From Lantana camara (lineage: Eukaryota; Streptophyta; Magnoliopsida; Lamiales; Verbenaceae), in contig CM074861.1 of NCBI GenBank assembly GCA_037501455.1, positions 37,464,001 through 37,528,000 of the forward strand: a stretch of 64,000 bases of DNA, written 5' to 3'. Below are positions 23,352 through 34,120 of the stretch, in pieces. The position numbers were made by a program, and so were the translations under genes. The notes below the pieces were generated by a model, which made no database searches, was not told where the DNA came from, and was given only the letters and a program-made list of their open reading frames with translations. The stretch's first letter is position 1. Each line of letters opens with the position of its first letter.

Positions 23352-26300
23352 GACAGCCTAATCCGATGGGTTGTGAAGGGGATATTACAATCTTCAACAG
23401 ACTAAGGTCCGAGAACCATCTATTTCAATTCTTAGCCAGAATTGATGATAAATTTGATGCAGAGAGAAGAGATCTTCTCAAAGAAACTCCACTTCCCTCA
23501 GTTGAAAAGGCATATGCCGCAGTCCGATGAGAGGGGACCCCGCGGGCATCATGGGGAGTGAGAGTGGCGGAGATGGCGGCCCATCATCGGTAAATATTAC
23601 CTCAGGCGTTGGAGCAGGCTTAAGTGCCCAATACCCAATTCGATCTGAAAAGGGATCAAATCAGAGCTTCGTCGCCAGGCCCCGGTCAGACGTACAGAGA
23701 AAGGCTCCGGCTTCATCATACCAAAGCGGCGGCAGAGCGAATAAGATGGAGGTGAAATGCTCGAAGTGCAGACGGTCCGAACACACACGGGAGAATTGCT
23801 ATGAGATCATAGGCTTTCCAGATGGTTGGAGGAGTCGACGGCGAGACAGCGCCGGACCCACTCCAGGAATCGCAGCAATCGCGGACAGCGGGGAAGCCGC
23901 CGGAGAAGAAGCAGATTCCAAAGAGGAGAAAGAGGGGTTTGCTTTGGCAGCGGCGGGTGAGAGTGGAAGAAAAAATGGACCGACATTAGGTATGGAGTGG
24001 GGGGAGGGGAATTCTCCTTTTTACCCCCCATCTTCTCTCTCCACCCATCAATTTCTTGAGTCTTTCAATTCAGCCCCTATTTACTTTAAGAATGGTGTTT
24101 GTGACCCTCCTAACCAAGTTGAACGCAGCATATTTCCCAAATTGAATAGTGACGGGCCCGGTTTGGCCCTTGCTTCATCTGAGGTTAAGAGTTCTAGATG
24201 GCTTTTTGATTGTGGAGTCACACATACCATGACATACGATCGCTCTGATTTGGTTTCGGATACAGCTCCTCCAATAAATACAATTTAGAGCGCGAATGGC
24301 AGTCTTTGCCCTGTTCTTAGCGCGGGAACTATTTCCTTATCCCCAGCTTTAAAATTACAGAAGTGTTTATATGTTCTGAGCCTGTCATGTAAATTATTAT
24401 CTATTAGTCATGTTACAAAAGAGTTGAACTGTATAGTGCTGATGTTTTCCCATTTTTGCTTGTTACAGGATATTCAGTCGGGGAAAGTGATTGGGCGTGG
24501 TACTGAAAGTGGTGGGCTATACTACATCGATGAGGTGGCTTAACAAGGAACTGCAGCACTTGCTCACGGGACAGTGAACCGTCAACAGTGGTTGCGGCAC
24601 CGTCGTTTAGGTCACCCATCTTCAGGGTATCTCCAGTTGTTATTTCCTCAATTATTTCCTGCAAATAATAACTTCTCTTGTGGAACTTGTATTCTAGCAA
24701 AGAGTCATAGGCAGTTTTTTCCAGTTTTGAATTCTCGTGCTAATAAAGTTTTTTCACTAGTACACTCTGATGTATGGGGGCCTTCCCCGAATACTAGTTT
24801 TGGCCATGATTTTAAGTATTTTGTTCTTTTTATCCATGATTGCTCTAGAATGACTTGGGTCTATTTTTTGAAAAATAAATCTGAAGTCCCAGCTAAGTTT
24901 ATGGAATTCTTTCAAATGGTTCAAACACAGTTTAAGTCCCATATTCAGATTCTTAGGTCCGATAATGGGGGGAGTATGTCAATTCGACAATGAAACAGTT
25001 TTTTCAGAACCATGGGCTGATACATCAAACATCTTGTTCCCATACCCCCCAGCAAAATGGGGTCGCCGAAAGGAAAAACCGCCAACTTCTTGAGATGTCT
25101 AGGTCTCTCCTGATTGAGTCTCAGTGCCCTAAGTATATGTGGCCAGAAGCCGTTACCACCTCTTTCTATTTAGCTAATCGGCTTCCCACAAAGTCTCTCA
25201 ACCTTAGCACCACCCTAAAATGCTTAGCATCCCAAGTCAGTATTTTGTCCGTGTTAGCTCTACCACCCACGGTTTTCGGGTGCTCCGTCTTTCTTCACAT
25301 TCCCAAAACCAGTAGAACTAAACTTGATGCATGTTCCCTCAAGTGTGTTTTTGTTGGGTATGGTGTCCATCAGAAGGGGTATCATTGTTATCATCCTCCC
25401 ACCAGACATCTGTACACTACTATGGATTGTGACTTTGTTGAAACCGAGTTTTACTTTACCACCTCACTAAGTGGTCAGGGGGAGAAACAACAGCAACAGG
25501 ATCCACTAAGTGGGGTTTTACCCTACTCTTGGCCAGACACAGTCCCAAAAGAGCAAGTAGGCGGAACCACAGAGCCACCATCTCCCGTGATACAGCCACT
25601 CACTCCAGCTACGCCACTCACACCGCTGAATACTCCTGAGGTTAGTAATAATGATGTTACTTCTGTTTCTTCTACCGTTCCATATCATCCTAACAGTGCA
25701 GGCGAGAATGAGGAACAGGGAGAGACCGATGTACAGGGTGAAACAAACACACAGGATGGGGTGAGAGGATATGTATTGCCTCCAAGAGCCAACAAGGGTG
25801 TCCCACCGAAACGATATGAATCGGAACATACAGGCAGAAATCCGAGATATCCCTTAGCTGGTCTCTCTATGGGGAATCTCGCTGCACAGGCACGTGCATA
25901 TAATATGGGGAATCTCGCTGCACAGGAAAGACTTGGGACAACTAAAGTACTTTCTTGGGATTGAGGTTTTGAGGTCAAAGAGTGGTATATATATATCACA
26001 GCGGAAGTTTGTTCTTGACTTACTGGCTGAGACTGGACTTCTAGAGTGTAGACCAGCTGACACTCCAATGGTAGTTAACCACGGGCTCAGGATCGTAGAA
26101 GGAGCAGAAGGAGCTGACAAGTCACAGTATCAGCACTTGGTGGGAAAGTTGATATACTTATCTCACACTCGGCCAGACATAGCCTATGCCGTTGGGGTAC
26201 TGAGTCAGTTCATGCATCAACCCCAAAAGGAGCATTTGGATGCTGCTATCAGGGTCTGTCGGTATTTGAAGGGATGTCCAGGGAGAGGAGTTCTGTTTAG

Positions 26301-26805
26301 GAAGCATGGACATCATAGAGTTGATGCCTACACCAATGCAGATTGGGCGGGGAGCCCAGGGGATCATAGATCAACTTCAGGGTATTTCACACTTGTTGGG
26401 GGAAATATAGTAACCTGGAGAAGCAAGAAACAGAAAGTGGTGGCACTCTCGAGCGCAGAAGCTGAGTTCAGAGGGATTGCCCGAGGAGTTACCGAAGTCC
26501 TATAGTTGAGAAAGTTGCTTGCTGAAGTTGGTTTTCCCATTGACAGGGCGTGTAACCTTATGTGCGACAACCGGGCTGCTATTAGCATATCAGAGAACCC
26601 AGTGCAGCATGATCGTACAAAGCATGTAGAAGTTGACAGACATTTTATCAAGGAAAAGATTGAAGAAGGGGTCATCAAGCTGCCGTTTGTAAGATCAGAA
26701 GACCAGCTAGCAGATATTCTTACCAAGGCAGTGAATGATAGGATTTTTGGAGATGTGTTGAGCAAGTTGCAAATCGGAGATCCGACTATACAACTTGAGG
26801 GGGAG

Positions 26806-26991
26806 TGTTGACATAAGAAAAATTAGGGATTAGAGGATCTCGCATATCCCGTAATTTATTGTAAATATTCTTCTTTCCTTTCCTAGCATAAGTTGTATTA
26901 TATTTAGTTGAGGTTGTACAGTGTATTCCTACACAAAAAATAATACAGTAATACATTTTTCTCCCAATTATGGCATCTATTAAAGTTAACA
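26806..26991 (+). repeat. Copia 3' LTR (186 bp)
   Basis: A direct repeat of 18680-18865, preceded by the purine tract TTGAGGGGGAG (26795-26805) and followed by the target duplication TTAGG. Confidence 0.92.
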
Positions 26992-27800
26992 TTAGGTTTC
27001 TCCAAACTCACAAGATAACTTACTTAATTCCCTAATGTTAAGGTATTTATAGTGTGAAGCTTTGTACGTGTCCAATACATATAGTTTAAGGTATTTATAG
27101 TGCGAAGAGGAGAAGCGACTTAAGAGGGGTGCCAAAGAAATGGCAGTGGAGATTGAAGAGATGGTGATCAAGTATGATGAGGTGGTGGGGACTAGCAATA
27201 GGGTTCACGAGGCCACAACTTCCAGGCCCACTAAGAGCAAGAAAAAAAAGGGTAGTGGTGGTCAGAAGAAGAAAAGGGTCCAAAAAACTATTAAGCCCCA
27301 TCAAATCTTCGAGTCCGAGGTGGCTAAGAGCAACCGGAGAAAGGCTGGGAAAAGGCTCTACATGCCCCACTTACAGGGTTACGAAGTGCTATTCCTAGGA
27401 TGGGGCAGACATGGGGAGCCCTCTAAAAGATTACATCTCAATCAACCCCCACGATAAAGTATGGGTGTAGGGTTCCCATTTCAGACAACTGGCCCGAGCT
27501 ATTTAATGCGCTCGAGATTAGGGGTGTGCGATGAGTTGAGCTGGCTTGTGAACTGCACAAGGCGAGCTCAAGCTGGCTCAACTTGGACTCGGATGATATC
27601 AAGCTCAAGCTGAGTTTAATCGAGCTCGAGTTATGTGTCAAGCCAACTTCAAGCCTATTTCTTTGAGGTTCGAGACTTGCAAGCCGATTCGCAAACTAAT
27701 ATATATATATATATATATATATAATAGTGTTTAATAATTTGTATATATAAATATATAGTAAATTAAGCCACATTTATGTGATTTAGTAATATTAAATATA

Positions 27801-28111
27801 GGGATAAATATTTTTTGCCATCCGAACTATGCCCTTTTTGCAATTTACCATCCAAACAATTTTTCATTGCAAACAGCCATCCAACCTTTGTATTTGTGAC
27901 AAAACGCCATCTAAACCATTTCTTTTGGTGGTTTTGGGAAAAAAATTTAAGACGTGGCATTTTCCTAAAACATACACGTCGGATCAAACCACCTTCAGAT
28001 GGCGTTTTGTCACAAATGCAAAGGTTGGATGGCGGTTTGCAATGAAAACTTGTTTGAATGGTAAATTGCAAAAACGGACATAGTTCGGATGGCAAAAAAT
28101 CTTTTTCCCTT
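27801..28111. mobile_element. Fold-back MITE of about 310 bp
   Basis: The left arm (GGGATAAATATTTTTTGCC...) and right arm (...GGCAAAAAATCTTTTTCCC) are inverted repeats over about 130 bp each, reading CCATCCGAACTATG, CAATTTACCATCCAAACAA and ACAAAACGCCATCT in both. It is nested inside the hAT-like element at 27519-29130. The ORFs on both strands mirror each other and are not genes. Confidence 0.8.
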
Positions 28112-28291
28112 AAGTATATGATATATTATATATTTTTATCTACTTATTTTGACAATAAATATGATTTAATAATATTGCAATTCAATAATTACAAAACATG
28201 TCTTTGTACGATAATACTAACATATTACTATGATAATGTATAATATTTATCCAAACAAATAATTTAATAAAACGTATATTCAATCCACTAT

Positions 28292-28384
<93 letters not shown>

Positions 28385-28385
28385 T
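28292..28385. repeat. (TAA)n microsatellite
   Basis: About 30 uninterrupted units. An (AT)n run lies at 28763-28808 in the same element. Confidence 0.95.
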
Positions 28386-28762
28386 AATTACATAAGTATA
28401 TATCTAAATAAAATATTATTTAATAATATGTTTGGTATAATTACAAGATATATAACATAATTTATACTATATTATATATTATCTATAATACATGTATGAT
28501 CCTTACTAAATTTTGTATCATAATATGTCTTAATAATATATCATTTTACGATGGCACATTAGACTATATAATATTACTAATACAAAAATATATTCATAAA
28601 ATATTCACACAAATATTTAATATAATAAAATAATAAATATCATATACCATAAGAACTAATTAATAATATAAGTATATGTCTTAATAAAATATTAGTTAAT
28701 AATTTGTATCGTGTAATTACATGATTTATAGTTCATTATAATATAATTAATAATATTATCAA

Positions 28763-28814
<52 letters not shown>

Positions 28815-30411
28815 TTAATAATTTATTAATAATAATATAAAACTTAAAAATATTAGTATACTATATATATTATGTATCTTAATATCCTTGTTATTGTTTA
28901 ATATTATTTTTGAGTGAGAGCTAAAAAATATCCAACAAAGATTTGTTGGCTCGTCGAGTCGAGTCGAGCTCGGCTCGATCTTTGGACAAGCCAAGCTCAA
29001 CCCCCCCCCCCCAAAAAAAAGCTTGACAAGCTCAAACTCAAGTCATGCAAATAATTTTCAAGCTCAAGCTCAAGTTAGATTTTTTTGGCCAAACTCGACT
29101 CGACTCGACTCGACTCGAAACGCATCCCTACTCGAGATTAGTTAGATTTAGTTGTTACCCGATGTCTGTGTCATGGTTAAATCCTTTAGGGTGTTGATGA
29201 ATGTGTTGTATCAGGAAACTAGCCTCACTCATCTTGTGGAGTTGATCATTGCTTCCGTGGACCCAGGGATATCACACGATGGAAGGACTTTGTGAAATTT
29301 CAAGCGAGGTTAAACACTAAATTGTTCGTTCAAATTTCATTCAACCTCATATATTCAATCTCTAAATCTCGTAATCTCCACTTAATATATGATTCGTTGG
29401 AATTTATTTTCATTCATATTTCTCCCACTTCTAAATCATTCAGGATGTTTTAAAGTTTAGAGATTTGAATAAAAATTCATAATGTTGATCGTGCTTCAGT
29501 AATGTTTAGTGTTTATGATATTTCTTTCTTATTTTGGTAGTATCTAATGTTCATGAAATTTTTTTTTTCCTTTATTTTTTCATGAATTGTATAATATGTT
29601 AAGGTGGTGTAAGAATTAAGTGAGATTTTTCTTTATTTTTTGAATATTTTTTTCTACTTTCATCTCTTTATTTAATAGTTGCATGTAAGTTTTTCATTAA
29701 AAAAAATGTAAATATATATTATATGTATGTAAATTTATATATTGATTCTTATTATTCATTGTTTATTGATTTGTGTTTAAGTGTTTTAGTTTATATTATC
29801 ATGTTTCCAAATATAAAATACATGGAAAAGAAATTTAACCCATTACCGGTCCAATCTTTTCAATATATGCGATCAGTACCCAAGCCCATACAAATATTTA
29901 TAAATTAACCCTAATCTTCAAGCTCATACTAATATAGTTTATTGGTATGGCGTAAATTCCTTCTCTAGTATTTAAACCTTTTCTTCTTCATTACTGCTTC
30001 TTCTTTGGCTACCACTGCTTTGTCGCCACAAAAAGTATCTCAAATAAGACATGCAAATTACATAATTTTTTAATTAGTAGAATTAATGTGTTGCGATGTT
30101 GATTTTTTGAGAGATAGCTTTCCAATACCCCCGATTAGTACCCAAGCCCATCTAAACTTTATAAATTAACCCTAATCTTCATGCCTATACTGATATAGTT
30201 TTTCGGTGTGGCATAAAATCCTTTTCTAATATTTAAGCTTTTTTTTCCTCCTTTACTGCTTCTTCTCTAGCTACCACTGCTTCGTCGTGAAAAAAGGTAC
30301 CGCAAAGTTAGACATGCATATTGGGTCATTTTATTAATCGATAGGATTAATTTGTTATTGTGTTGATTTTAAGAGTATTTATCTTTCTAATATGATTTAC
30401 CTGATGTTGTC

Positions 30412-33074
30412 TGTAACGCCCCAGTTCCGGATGAACAGGTAAGCACGCCACGTGTGAGATTTTGAGCGTAGGAATTTATTTTATTCTTTAATTTTATAAT
30501 ATTCTTATGTGGCATATCATATTTTTATAAAATTCATGAAACATCATTTATGTGAATTATGTGGTTTCACAACATTGGAAATATTAAACCATGACACGGA
30601 AAAATATTTATTGCATGAAATGTTTACCGAGAGTGATTCAATTACCAAAATTATCCCTACTAGAGTATTTTCCTAAATATTAGGGACCTAATTGTATAAA
30701 CTTTCAAGGATCAAATTGAGCACATTTCAAATTGTTGCATACTTGATTGCATGATTTCATAAACTGAAGGATTAAATTACAATTTGAATATTTCACTCAA
30801 ATCAAGGAGGATGAATCACGTAATATGGCTTCTCTATGCTTCCTTGATCCATTTCAATCCAAAATTTCCCAACAACTTTGCTCTCTCTCTCTGTCGGTAT
30901 CAAGAAGCAAGAAGAAGGAAGAGATTTTTCATACTTTTCTTCAAGAATTTCCAAGAAATATTGCAAGAATTGGGAGTTGGTCATCATCTTCATCCATTTT
31001 CTTCATTTCTTTCATTCTAAGGTTGGTTGTGCATGAGTGGATGATTCTTGAGCATATATGTGTGAGCTAGGGTTTGAGAGTTATATGCTATATGGAGTAA
31101 TTGTAGATGGAAGCATGATTAGGAGATCATATCTTGGAAAATGGCATGATTTAGTCATGAATTCTTGAATATTTGAGCTTGAATGATCTATGTGAGCATG
31201 ATTATGGAACCTTGAATTCTTGATGGTTTTCCATGTCTTATGTGTTTAAATGGAGTATTACTGCTTGTTGAAGATATATGCAGCATAATTTCCAGGAATC
31301 ATGAATTTGGTAAATTGAAACTTGAGTTTTGTTGTTGTTGTTGCTTCCCGTAGCCATGCTCTGTTCTTCTCTGTTTCTTTCCAGTTGCAGAACTGGGAAC
31401 GACCGTTCCCAGCCTCAAGGCTTTGTGGGAACGGGCGTTCCCACCTTTTCAAATGAAATAGGCGGCCGAGACTGGGAACGGCCGTTCCCATTTTGGCCTG
31501 CGTGCCGGAAGGGTCGTTCCAGCTTCAGCGCATTTTAAAATTGGAAATCGTTGGCGCGTTTTTGGGGTTTATGGGAACGGCCCTTCCCATTTACAAAGGG
31601 AACCCGGAACGGTCGTTCCAAGGGGTCTGACAGAACAAAATTCTCTGCATAAAATTACGATGTTAGCCCCTCGATCCAACAACTTCTTTGACCCCAAATT
31701 GCTTTTATATGATCCAATATGTACTGAAACAAGATGGTATCATGCCACATTGCATTTTTCTCGTCATCTCGTTGCATTTCCGCCGTTCGTCATATTTGGT
31801 CCATTTTAGGTCATGTCTCACGTATACACGTCATGTTTGCACAGGTCACGAGGGCGTGGACGAGGATCAGGCTCCGTAGAGCATATCCTTGTTGTATTTT
31901 GTAAGAAAATGTGAGGTTTTGTTTTAGGTATATAGAACCCTACAACCTTTATGTGCTATTTCCAGCCAAAACATATTATAATTATAAACGTTTTCTCAAA
32001 ATACAAATATTTCAAGCAAGCAAGCCATTATTGTCATGATTTCAAGCAAGTTTGGCGAGTACATGATTGCACGTGGGCTCGAGGGTAGTTCTTGAGCCAA
32101 CCGGGAAAGCAAGGGCTGACGGGTAACTCCTGAATTATCCTCACATTGTTGGGATCACCCCCGAAGCCACTAGGAGATTAGTGGTGGAAGGAGTTCCGTG
32201 TTTAGGGAGTCATGTTCCCTCTACACACCATGTCGTGGATAGTTAGGCCTTGCAAACCCACTATCACCCGGAGGAAGAAGGAGACTGGGGATTAATCCGG
32301 CATGTCGGGTTATCCTCGGGTTATTGCATGTTTCAAGCATGAAATTGTCTATATGAGCACTAATTGGAATGTATGGTCATGTATTGAATTTATAATGCAA
32401 GCACGTATTGTTCACATTTGGTGTAAAGGTTGGAGAATCGCCCTTACTCGCCGGGGCCACATGTTCATGAAATGATCAAGTTAAAATGTTAAAGTGACTA
32501 GTTGTAATCTCGGGCAAAGATCAAGTTTTCATGAACTATATATTTATTCTTTACCAAGTCTTCACCCGAGGCTACAACTTGCATGTGACGTGTGCTATAT
32601 ATATTTATTGCCCCTCACTCAGTCTTCGGTAGATTGATACTTCACTTTTCAGGTACTTGAGAGCGTGGTCGTGCTAGGCGGGAGTCTGGTCAAGTCTTGC
32701 ATTGCACGGGTCTAGCATTGTACCTTTCATGTATAAACTTTTGCTAGTTTTCATGTTATGATCATAGTCTCACCTTTTGGACACTTGAGCATGTATAGAA
32801 TATCAAGAGATGATAATGTATTGATAGTTAAGTTTGGTATCTATTATATATCTATTCGGTAAATATGGTACCTATGTGTATGTTTGTTTTATTGCTTCCG
32901 CTTTTAAATTCATGTTTTGGTTGAAGTATGTTGGGGAGTGTCCCGCCTAACTCGTTATTTTTTTAATTTGTCATTCGTTCGCTATAGTTTTGGTTTATGT
33001 ATGAATTGTCCGTTTCATGCGTGGATCGAGGCTATAGTGCGGGGGATGTAGTGCCTTGGGGTTAGGGTGCTACA
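30412..33074 (+). mobile_element. Solo gypsy LTR, 2663 bp
   Basis: It starts TGTAACGCCCCAG, ends GGGTGCTACA and is flanked by TTGTC at 30407-30411 and 33075-33079. It aligns along its length with the 2671-bp LTR of 51116-53786. No internal region remains. The unoccupied site is preserved in unit B at about 35050-35060. Confidence 0.93.
31395..31619. repeat. Palindrome cluster in solo LTR
   Basis: The first palindrome, GGGAACGACCGTTCCC, is at 31395-31410 and the last, GGAACGGTCGTTCC, at 31606-31619. The order of variants is the same as in the other plus-oriented LTRs. Confidence 0.9.
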
Positions 33075-33277
33075 TTGTCGCTCTAAGTTTGCTTTCTTCC
33101 ACAAGAACAATGGATCTATTGTATATGTTGGAGATGGTTTTATAAACCGCCCGTACGCTAAACATTAATTATAATGTTCTTTTTTTTCTTAGACTGTATG
33201 TTCAATAGTTTTTTTATTATAATATTTGACTAATTTTTTTTTAATGGAGAACCTTATTAATTATTACTTTTTTTTTT

Positions 33278-33393
33278 CACGAGGCATAAAGTTTGGTACG
33301 AAATTTGAAGTATTCACAAGATATCACGAGGCATATAGTTTGGTACAAAATTTGAAGAATTCATAATATATCAGAAGGCCTAAAGTTTGTACC
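33278..33393. repeat. 47-bp tandem repeat, 2.5 units
   Basis: Units start at 33278, 33325 and 33372 with CACGAGGCATAAAGTTTGG or close variants. They lie at the left side of the insert in unit A. Confidence 0.8.
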
Positions 33394-33461
33394 AAAAAAA
33401 AAGGCAAATTCAATGAGCAACTACTCATGAATTTCAATTTCTTTTTAACACAGTCAGCCTA

Positions 33462-33635
33462 TCAAAAAGTTTGGCAGATGTGCCCGGATTTCTCTGGGCC
33501 GCTGTCGAATGCCTTTAGGCACCTAGGGCACTCGAACTTCAGAGGCTTGTGCACAACCTTATTGTGCGAGTGGCGGACTGTCATTGACTTAAAAGGATGA
33601 CCCTTACATAAGGGACACCACCGCGTCTCTCTTCC
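33462..33635 (-). pseudogene. Zinc-finger-like protein fragment
   Basis: The minus strand is open for 58 codons, ending at a TGA (33464-33462). It reads WCPLCKGHPFKS, then FECPRCLKAFDSG and SGHICQTF at the end. Two CX2C pairs and the spacing to histidines resemble plant C2H2-type fingers, but neither finger is textbook. There is no start codon in frame; an ATG with a short open stretch (MEVANEEERR) lies just upstream in another frame, suggesting a frameshifted N-terminus. The fragment is in the insert found only in unit A, so it may be captured gene sequence. Confidence 0.4.
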
Positions 33636-33645
33636 TCATTAGCCA

Positions 33646-33740
33646 CCTCCATCCAGGGAAGAATTAGAAATTCTTCTCACGACGACCTACCAGCAAACAA
33701 TTAGAAATTCTACTCACGACGACCTACTGGCGATTTCAGA
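33646..33740. repeat. Two direct repeats of ~37-40 bp
   Basis: ATTAGAAATTCTTCTCACGA (33664 on) recurs with one base changed at 33701 on, including the following CGACCTAC. It lies upstream (minus-strand sense) of the zinc-finger-like fragment. Confidence 0.7.
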
Positions 33741-33826
33741 GGGAAAGAGAGATTATGGAAATGGAATACCTTGATTCCATATGTTAACATATAATCATCC
33801 TAACATTGTGGGATTTGTTGTGCAAT

Positions 33827-34120
33827 TTTAGAGAAAAAAATAATTTGCTCCCTGTACTATGAGTGTTTTTTCAACTTTTTATCCGAACTTTCAAATGTTT
33901 TAAATTGTCATCTGTACTTTGAAAAAAAGAATTTAATAGTCATCTCGACCAATTAGGTGTTGACACGTGACTAATTTTTGGCAAAAATGTAACACCAAAA
34001 TGGCCAATTAGCACCTATTGGCCGATATGACAATTTGTAAATTTTTTCGAAATACAGATGACAATCTGAAATATTTGAAAGTTTGGATAAAAAATTGAAA
34101 AATTATTTTTTCCTCTAAAA
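33827..34120. mobile_element. Fold-back MITE of about 294 bp between duplication units
   Basis: The ends TTTTAGAG and CTCTAAAA begin inverted arms that share ATAATTT, TTTTTATCC.AACTTTCAAAT and TTGTCATCTGTA.TT. The centre contains 'gccaattagcacctattggc'. It sits exactly where unit A stops and unit B starts. Confidence 0.75.

Larger units (their letters stand above)
18940..26811 (+). pseudogene. Copia gag-pol pseudogene lacking reverse transcriptase
   Basis: Gag starts MADGRDNSSHSG at 18940, carries a UBN2-like block (FTLWARLMKLAIGGRGKL) and is interrupted at 19473 by the gypsy LTR. It resumes at 23357 (PNPMGCEGD). A TGA at 23528 and a frameshift follow. The zinc knuckle CSKCRRSEHTRENC (CX2CX4HX4C) is at about 23758. 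The protease site reads FDCGVT instead of the usual DSGAT (about 24207), so the key serine is changed. Integrase begins with the HX..H/CX2C finger near 24574-24700, then core LVHSDVWGP and LRSDNGG, broken by a frameshift or stop near 24991 and continued by HTPQQNGVAERKNR. At about 25890 the frame jumps from just past integrase to DLGQLKYFLGIEV, the last part of reverse transcriptase, so the catalytic YVDD part is deleted. RNase H (DAYTNADWAGSPGDHRSTSG) runs to the stop before 26806 with a TAG at 26503. The element cannot transpose on its own. Confidence 0.88.
18680..26991 (+). mobile_element. Defective Ty1/copia element with 186-bp LTRs, split by solo gypsy LTR
   Basis: The LTRs at 18680-18865 and 26806-26991 (TGTTGACATAA...AAAGTTAACA) are flanked by the duplication TTAGG (18675-18679, 26992-26996). 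The primer-binding site TGGTATCAGAGC follows the 5' LTR directly. Without the 3878-bp gypsy solo LTR and its duplicated 5 bp, the element is about 4.4 kb. The LTRs differ at a handful of positions. Coding content is gag, zinc knuckle, protease, integrase and RNase H in copia order, with most of the reverse transcriptase deleted. Confidence 0.92.
27519..29130. mobile_element. hAT-like non-autonomous element, 1612 bp, 8-bp target duplication
   Basis: It starts TAGGGGTGTGCGATGAG and ends CGAAACGCATCCCTA, with CTCGAGAT at 27511-27518 and 29131-29138. Both subterminal regions are rich in GAGCTCAAG/CTCGAGCT-type repeats (27530-27680 and 28950-29120, the right end with repeated CGACT). The middle holds a fold-back MITE and long simple repeats. 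No transposase is encoded. Confidence 0.85.
27097..29330 (+). pseudogene. Third copy of Transposase_28-like gene, split by hAT-like element
   Basis: The first part (27097-27510) encodes MAVEIEEMVIKYDE, SKKKKGSGGQKKKRV and NRRKAGKRLY, matching MAAKIEEM, KGKKKKGQQK and ERNTAEKRLT of the ORF at 9058-10029. After the inserted element the similarity resumes at 29152: LPDVCVMVKSFRVLMNVL and ELIIASVDPG against LPNGHAMITAFRMLMKIL and ELFVASVDAA. Frameshifts and a stop (TGA in 'TL*NF') show it is dead. It lies on the plus strand, opposite to copies 1 and 2, and diverges strongly from them. The transcript ORF at 27140-27457 is the readable N-terminal remnant. Confidence 0.6.
29472..33826. repeat. Duplication unit A (with solo LTR and insert)
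   Basis: 29472-30411, 33080-33266 and 33767-33826 are colinear with 34121-35299 (unit B). Shared strings include TTCATAATGTTGATCGT, CTCTAAGTTTGCTTTCTTCC and TTGTGGGATTTGTTGTGCA. Unit A is interrupted by the solo LTR at 30412-33074 and by a 500-bp insert (33267-33766) absent from unit B. Inside each unit a block of about 230 bp ('agtacccaagcccat...taccactgctt') is itself repeated twice. No coding function was recognised. Confidence 0.8.

Noticed and set aside
24413..26765. Minus-strand ORFs across the copia integrase and RNase H
   Set aside because: They are antisense shadows of the recognisable copia coding sequence.
27763..28095. ORFs of 76-110 codons on both strands
   Set aside because: They mirror each other because they cover the two arms of a fold-back MITE.
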